The notes beneath the pieces were generated by a model that was not told where the DNA came from, searched no databases, and saw nothing but the letters and a program-made list of their open reading frames with translations. 64,000 nucleotides of DNA from Cyanophora paradoxa. Taxonomy: Eukaryota > Glaucocystophyceae > Cyanophorales > Cyanophoraceae. The stretch spans positions 434,001 through 498,000 of the forward strand of contig QPMI01000005.1 in NCBI GenBank assembly GCA_004431415.1, in the 5' to 3' direction. A program made the translations under genes and the position numbers. Below are positions 59,301 through 64,000 of the stretch, piece by piece (positions within the stretch are counted from its first letter, which is position 1; every line of letters starts with the position of its first letter).

Positions 59301-60044
59301 GCAACGAGGGGGTACGGGTCGCACAGGAGGATGACGAGGGCGCAGAGGACGGATACGACGATCCGCAGCGCGTTGTTGCTGCTCCCCCGGCACGTGTACA
59401 GCTGCGCGGCCGTACCCCTCGCACGCAGGAGCGCGTACCCCCTCCCCGGGGATCGAGTCCCGGGCGGACCTCGTTCTCGACGACCATGAGGACCGTCGCG
59501 AGGATCGCGGCGACCGACATCGCGCTGCGGGGAGACGCGCGCGGGCCGCTCGCGATCGGAGGGAGCGGGGGAGCGGGAGGGGGGGGGGGGGGGGGGGGGG
59601 GGGGCGCCCGCACTCGTTGAGGGCCTGGAGGCGGAGGCCGTTGGAGATCTTGCGCCAGGAGGTGAGGGCGCGCAGGCCGCCGAGGCGCGTCGGCTCCGGC
59701 ATGGCGGCCGCCTGAGACGCCTTGCGCTCGATGTGCACGAGCGTCGCCCGCCGCAGCGCGTCCTTCTCGAAGAGCCCCGCCCCCGGCCGCGCGGAGCCGC
59801 CCGCCTCCACGCCGACGCCCGCGGCGCCCCCGCCGCTGCGGATGGAGCCGAACGAGGCGGGGGCGCGGCCGGCCGGCCGCCGCTGGGCCGCCGCCTCCTC
59901 CGCCATGATGTCGGCGATGCGGGGGAAGTCCTGGCCAGCGCTGAAGAGCCGCCGCAGGGTCGTTGCGGGCACGGGCACAGCCTCGTTCTCCGAGACCTTC
60001 CTCCGCACCCGCATCGTCCCGCCGCCGAGCGCCCCCGCGAACAT
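56317..60044 (-). CDS. SK/IK-type small-conductance calcium-activated potassium channel
   Basis: Joined exons match KCNN channels. After a cytoplasmic N-terminus (MFAGALGGGTMRVRRKVSEN) come S1 SVAAILATVLMVVENE, S2 IVVSVLCALVILLCDPY, an S3-like LWSSGMFRGFLFEAF, and S4-S5 LYLKLYLVLRSFRDHH. The SK-specific MTVFNLVMSAYALTLCERA at about 58480-58540 aligns with WTVRVCER. The pore is LWNLYIALTTVGFG joined to DVIPHTYPGRT (filter TVGFGD; SK has SIGYGD), and S6 is VVAISVFFGLCTTALLITGA. LTKPESRVLDTLRLARLQRV and AVSCVQRLWRMHRRRL (57930-58140) fit the calmodulin-binding domain. Coiled-coil-like tail exons run to the stop at 56317. It should let Ca2+ signals set K+ conductance. The fourth segment has few arginines, as in SK. 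Introns are packed with sense-strand GTACCCC. Confidence 0.88.
58030..59440 (-). repeat. Dense GTACCCC / GGGGTAC motif cluster in channel introns
   Basis: About 25 GTAC sites in 1.4 kb, most flanked as GGGGGTAC on the plus strand, so GTACCCCC in the transcript. They fall in or at the edges of the short introns between transmembrane exons. Confidence 0.75.
59579..59603. repeat. Poly-G (sense poly-C) in channel intron
   Basis: Uninterrupted G run on the plus strand between the first cytoplasmic exon and the S1 exon. Confidence 0.9.
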
Positions 60045-60551
60045 GGCTGCTGCAGGCCGCGGCCGCTACGTGGCAGCAGCGGCCGCGGGCGGGCCGGGGC
60101 GGCAGCTGGGCCGCTTTTCCGGAGGATAAGAAGGTCCAGCGACCAAAGCTATGGATCCTAGATCTAGCCGGTTGCCGGGCGAGGCTGCAGCTAAGGCGTG
60201 CGACGACTCGGAGGATCTACCGACAGGCGCGCCTGGACCTCCGGGCAACCCCCTGCTGCCCAGCAGATGTCTGTTCGCTGCAGGCAAAACTCAGATCTGT
60301 GCACTGCGAGCTGGATGGCCGCCCGGCCGAATCCGAGCGCCTGGTCCGCGAAGCTCGCAGCCGCCCTCAAAGCGCTTTATGACCCTCACCACGTGTTAAC
60401 GAGGGCTTCGGCTCGGCGGGTTGAGCTGTCTGGGGGGGCAGTGGTGGCTTCGGATGGGGTACAGGTACTCGAGCGCTTGGCTCATCTGTCATTCGGGCTG
60501 CGGTATTCAGCGCGGGAAGGGAGTGATACCAGCGCTTGTTTCGTCCCAGCG
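60045..60551. promoter_or_regulatory. Divergent spacer, SK channel / RNFT-like gene
   Basis: 507 bp carrying both 5' flanks. It includes ATGGATCCTAGATCTAGCCGG (60150-60170), a palindrome-rich stretch like those at other spacers. No defined promoter element. Confidence 0.4.
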
Positions 60552-62422
60552 ATGGCGTCCGAGCAACCGCCGGAAGCTGGCGATGCACAGCTGCTCCGCC
60601 CCGCGAACAACCCCGGCATCTCTGTCGATTTCATCCGCCGCCTCATACGAGAGATAGAGCGCGAAAGCTCTCGGATCCGCACGGAGCTCGGTGATGCAGC
60701 ACCGGGCACGCAAGCCGCGCAACCACCCGGCGGCCGCCGGGAGCTGCCGGCGTTGCCGGCTCGCCTGGCGGACTTGGAGGCGCAGGTGGACGATCCGCCG
60801 GCGGAGCGGGCCCCCGCCCCGGCCGCGCCCTCTGAGGGACAGGAGGACCGGGACGAGAGGGAGCAGTTCCAGACGCAGGCTGAGCGGTCTCTGCGGCGCG
60901 TCCAGCGGTGAGTCAGCCCATCCCGGGTCGCCGCGCGCCGCTGACGCGCCGCGCAGCTACGTCGAGTCCTCGTCCCCCTTCGTGCGTCCGCCGCTCCCGT
61001 GCTCGAGGCGCCCGCCGCCGGCCGCCCTTGATGCCACCCGCGCGGGCAGATTGTGTTCTGCATCCTGGTCCTGGCGCAGCGCTCCTGGCTCGGCATCGTA
61101 TCCTTCGCATGGCTCCTCATGCTCTGCATGCGCTCCAACGACATCGTCCGCTCCCAGGCGCGCGCCCGTACCGGGCCCGGACCATCTCGGCCCTCCCTGT
61201 ACCCCGCCGCTCACGTCGTACCCTCCAGGCCGCCCAGAAGGAAAACGTGCGGGTCGGGTACCTGGCCATGTGGGCGGCCTTTACTCTCTCCCACCTCGTC
61301 TGCATGTCCATTGTCTTTGGTCCCTCCGTGCGCCGCACTTTCCAGTCCCCCCCCCCTCACCCTTCCACGGCTGAGGGGTACAACAGAGCTTCCTGCCGCG
61401 GCTGGCGCTGATACCCCCCCGCACCATCCCGTCCTTCACGGAGGCCCTCTTCGCCGTCTGCGTTGCCGACGCCGTCTCGCGCCTCTTCTCCATCCTCGCC
61501 AAGGTACCCCCGCCCGCCTCTCCTCCCCACCCCGCTTCCGCTTCCCCTCCGACCCGGTACCCCGGCAGGGCCTGGTCGTGCAGTTCAAGCTGCACCTCGA
61601 GGAGCCCCGCCGGCGGGTGCGGCCGGCCCCGCGCCCGGCGGCCTACCCCCCGGCGCCGTCTCACGCGTACCCGCCAGAGCATGCTCTTTACCGCCATCGA
61701 GGCCCTCTCCGGCCTCTACCGCGGCCTCATACCCGTCCCCGTCTGGCTCGGTACCCCCCCCCCCCGCCCCCCTCCCCCCCCTGATCACGGGTACAGTCTA
61801 TCTCTCGGACGATTCGTTCCCCGACGTCTTCTCCGCCTCCATCTGCGGCCTCTACATCGCGTACAAGGTACCCCTTCCGGGGGGTACGGGGTTCGGCGGC
61901 CCGGCGCCGACGGGCGGCAGATCTCGCACTCGGTCGATCGCGTCCGGCTCTGCTGGTCCGCCTGCCGCGCCTACATGAGCCACGAGCTGGTCCGCGCCCC
62001 CCGCCTCCCCCCCCCCCCCCCCCCCACCCCACATCCTTACCTGTACCCACGCGGGCCCCGCCCCGCGGCAGCCGTTCGGGCGCACTGCGACGGCGGAGGA
62101 GATCGCCGAGGACCCCAACTGCGCCATCTGTCCGCCCCCTCCTCCCCCGCCCCTCGCGCCCGGCCCCTCACGTCCTTCTCCTCCCCCGCAGGCCACGACG
62201 CGATGCGCGGCGCCGTCATCCTCGCCTGCGGACACGTGCGCGGGGGCCTCGCCGCCCCCCGCCCGCCCCCGCTCACCCGCCTCGCAGACGTTCTGCCAGG
62301 GGTGCGTGGAGGCGTGGTTCGAGCGGGAGCGCTCCTGCCCGCTCTGCCGCGCCTTCGTCCGCGCCGCCGGCCTCGGCCGCCACGCCGACGGCTCCACCCC
62401 GCTCCTCCCCGTCGTCTTCTAG
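60552..62422 (+). CDS. RNFT-like multi-pass membrane RING E3 ubiquitin ligase
   Basis: The start at 60552 gives MASEQPPEAGDAQLL and a charged, helical cytosolic region. Membrane exons follow: IVFCILVLAQRSWLGIVSFA then WLLMLCMRSNDIV, VGYLAMWAAFTLSHLVCMSI, IPSFTEALFAVCVADAVSRL, MLFTAIEALSGLYRGLIPVP and FSASICGLYIAYK. The RING is ATAEEIAEDPNCAIC, AVILACGH, then TFCQGCVEAWFERERSCPLC: a C3HC4 layout close to RNFT1/RNFT2 ([23 protein letters not shown]). These E3s act at the ER in protein quality control. The stop is at 62420. A UBAC2-like ERAD component lies 4.3 kb away on the other strand. Introns use GTACCCC-type donors (61504, 61867). Good family call; exact orthology not tested. Confidence 0.82.
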
Positions 62423-62428
62423 CGCCTC

Positions 62429-62471
62429 CCCCCCCCCCGCCCGCCCCCCCCCCCCCCCCCCCCCCCCCCCC
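62429..62471. repeat. Poly-C tract downstream of the RNFT-like stop
   Basis: C homopolymer broken by GCCCG, 7 bp after the stop codon, in the 3' untranslated region or flank. Confidence 0.9.
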
Positions 62472-63172
62472 GCTCCGCGTGCTGTCACCCCGGTAGAGTA
62501 GCATAGCTTCGGTCAACATGGGCACCCCCGATGTGCTGCCAACTGGAGGGGGCCTCGGGGCGCGCCGTACCCGCTTGAGCTGGAGGTGGGGCGGGCAGGG
62601 CCAACGGAACTTTCATCAGGGGATATCAAAGATATCGGGAATAACTCAAGAGACTCTCAGATTCTGAGAGAATAAAATGCAGAAAGCTCAACGATAGCTC
62701 GTAACGCAAGGACTGATCCTGCAGCCTCGGGCCCGTCCGCCCGAGCAAGTTCGACTTGGCGAATCCAGATCCGATTATCAGTTGCTGCAGCTCCAGCCTG
62801 CAGTTGACAGCCTTCAGGGCCCGGGGCCCTGCAGCGGAACCCGCCCCGCGGCAATCTTACTAAGTCAAGCCTTGAAGTGTGCAGCCTGAGCATCATCATG
62901 GCATCACTTACACAAGTACATCATCATCTCTAGAGCATCATGATCATGATGCTCGCCGAGTCGAGAGAGCTCGAGGCGCTCAGCGGCTTGCTCAGACACT
63001 TGATCAAGCCCTCGTCTTAGAACCTGGAAGTCTTAGCTCAAGTCACTGCATGCGCAGCTGAGTCTTTCGCAAAGCCCAGCAGCTGAGTCACTGCCAGGCG
63101 GATCATCGGATCGCCCCTCTCCGAGGCTGTCAGGCTGCGCGTCGGCCGGGGGCCTTCGGACTCTGAGAGGCT

Positions 63173-63266
63173 GAATGAGTCATTTATCGGCCCCTTCGTG
63201 TGGGAGCCCTCTAAGAGAATGAGTCATTTATCGGCCCCTTCGTGCCACGGTGTGGAAGCCCTCTAA
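63173..63266. repeat. Two-copy 44-bp tandem repeat
   Basis: GAATGAGTCATTTATCGGCC continuing CCTTCGTG starts at 63173 and again at 63217. Each copy is followed by a GTGG-AGCCCTCTAAGA-type segment. Copy 2 has an extra CCACG. Confidence 0.9.
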
Positions 63267-63347
63267 GAACTTAGACTCTGAGAGCCACTTCGGCGCTAGC
63301 TCTAGTGTACATATCATGATCAGGATTCACATTCTCTATTCCGAACG

Positions 63348-64000
63348 TTAACGTTCATCAGCCACGAGCACGAGCACTCGAGCTCCCATTAACGGCAGGG
63401 CAGCGAGGGCCTGCCGGACGGCCTCCGTCCGCGCGTGCCCCGCCCCGAACGCCGCCTCGTACCCCACCAGCGCCTCCTGCGGAAAACGAGAGTGGGCGTT
63501 TCATCGGCGGGGTACACTGGAACGCTAGCGCTTCGGCCTGACCTGGAAGAGCTTGCGGGCGGCGGCGTGCTCGCCGAGGTGCGCGAGGAGGCCCGCGTAG
63601 TTGCGCGCCGCCATCGCCGTCGTCGCGTGCCGCGCGCCCAGCGCCCGCCGGTACGCCGCAAGCGCACCCTGCCCGAGGAACGCGCGCTCATTTTGGCATT
63701 CGCCGAAATCGTACCCGAAATGATTCTCGCTGTGGGAGCCCGCGCCTCGTAGAGGGCGCGGGCGCGCGCGAGGTCGCCGAGCTGGCCGAGAAGCCCCGCA
63801 AGGTTGTGCGCCGTCCCCGCCGGCGCCGTCGTCGGGTGCCCCGGCCCCAGCGCCACCTCCTGCGCCCCCAGCGCCTCCTGCCCGCCCCCGTCCCCGCTCG
63901 GATCAGACCCGCTCGGATGCGGTTCGGGTCCGAGCGGCGCGCGCGCGGGCCTCGTAGAGGTCGCGGGCGGCGGCGAGCTCTCCCGCGTCCTCGAGGAGGC
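63348..64000 (-). CDS. Tetratricopeptide-repeat protein (kinesin-light-chain-like TPRs), C-terminal end; start outside window
   Basis: Four exons are visible: 63951-64000 (runs off the edge), 63746-63877, 63543-63668 and 63348-63476. They encode DAGELAAARDLYE, then EALGAQEVALGPGHPTTA with NLAGLLGQLGDLARARALYE, then GALAAYRRALGARHATTA with NYAGLLAHLGEHAAARKLFQ, then EALVGYEAAFGAGHARTE and a short tail ending ADER. These are 42-44 residue TPRs of the LGP-HP-TA kind seen in kinesin light chains and many protist repeat proteins. The 63543-63668 exon is exactly 126 nt, one repeat. Introns sit at the same phase-0 place after each LYE/LFQ; the first two have GC donors, the third GT. The repeats bind protein partners; which ones cannot be told. 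Confidence 0.85.
63669..63745 (-). other. GC-AG intron between two TPR exons
   Basis: 77 nt, sense start GCGCGGGCTCCC after TACGAG, end CTCGGGCAG. Its position equals that of the flanking introns (63878-63950, also GC; 63477-63542, GT), which fixes the splice sites by repeat periodicity. Confidence 0.88.

Larger units (their letters stand above)
62423..63347. other. Convergent spacer with poly-C and tandem repeat
   Basis: Begins with poly-C (62429-62471). It also contains the two-copy tandem repeat at 63173-63266 and palindromic TCATGATCATGATGCTC near 62938-62954. No gene recognised. Confidence 0.5.

Overview
This is nuclear DNA of a GC-rich, intron-rich flagellated protist, most likely a microalga. 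The evidence is split genes whose exons join by homology, a complete axonemal outer-arm dynein heavy chain (about 17 kb) plus an LC8 dynein light chain, and a RelA/SpoT-family (RSH) gene of the kind plastid-bearing lineages carry. A haptophyte, pelagophyte or similar lineage is my guess; the sequence alone does not settle it. Genes are very GC-rich, with short introns. Spacers are lower in GC and rich in small palindromes (CTAG, AGATCT, TATA).

Layout: 1-4667 (+) 3' half of a VPS13 lipid-transfer protein. 6115-7267 (-) an unrecognised small protein whose 3' part is duplicated at 13.7-14.56 kb. 7752-9669 (+) a secretory-pathway fucosyltransferase-like enzyme. About 10.6-13471 (-) a Pmp-type beta-helix repeat protein. 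13.7-17.4 kb a truncated gene copy, a 294-bp CA microsatellite, poly-C tracts, a zinc-finger ORF and a two-copy ~200-bp tandem repeat. 17380-34309 (-) dynein heavy chain. 34729-35947 (+) GT15-like mannosyltransferase. 36534-38649 (-) RSH (p)ppGpp synthetase with a degenerate hydrolase half. 38914-40879 (+) M20 amidohydrolase of the allantoate/ureidoglycolate/carbamoyl-amino-acid group. 41220-41767 (-) LC8. 41905-43184 (+) phosphomannomutase. 43239-46056 (-) SERAC1-like hydrolase. 46808-53080 (+) a kinase apparently fused to a CUE domain and CHORD-like zinc modules. 54687-56219 (-) UBAC2-like rhomboid pseudoprotease. 56317-60044 (-) SK-type calcium-activated K+ channel. 60552-62422 (+) RNFT-like membrane RING E3. 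63348-64000 (-) end of a TPR protein.

Functional themes are motility (dynein heavy chain and LC8, 7 kb apart), glycan synthesis (fucosyltransferase-like, GT15-like, phosphomannomutase), ER ubiquitin/ERAD biology (UBAC2-like and RNFT-like genes within 8 kb, plus a CUE protein) and signalling (RSH, kinase, SK channel). Neighbours are mostly divergent or convergent with short spacers, for example 137 bp between the LC8 and phosphomannomutase starts.

The most unusual aspect is the introns. GT-AG and GC-AG introns are mixed within single genes, and several GC donors are fixed by invariant protein motifs. Many introns end with a CTGAC-like branch point close to a G/C-rich GCGCAG acceptor. In the 51.8-62 kb genes, introns are crowded with a sense-strand GTACCCC motif, and long C homopolymers lie on the sense strand of introns. 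Exon limits were worked out by hand from protein homology and splice signals. Those given to the base were checked by reading frame; the rest are approximate.
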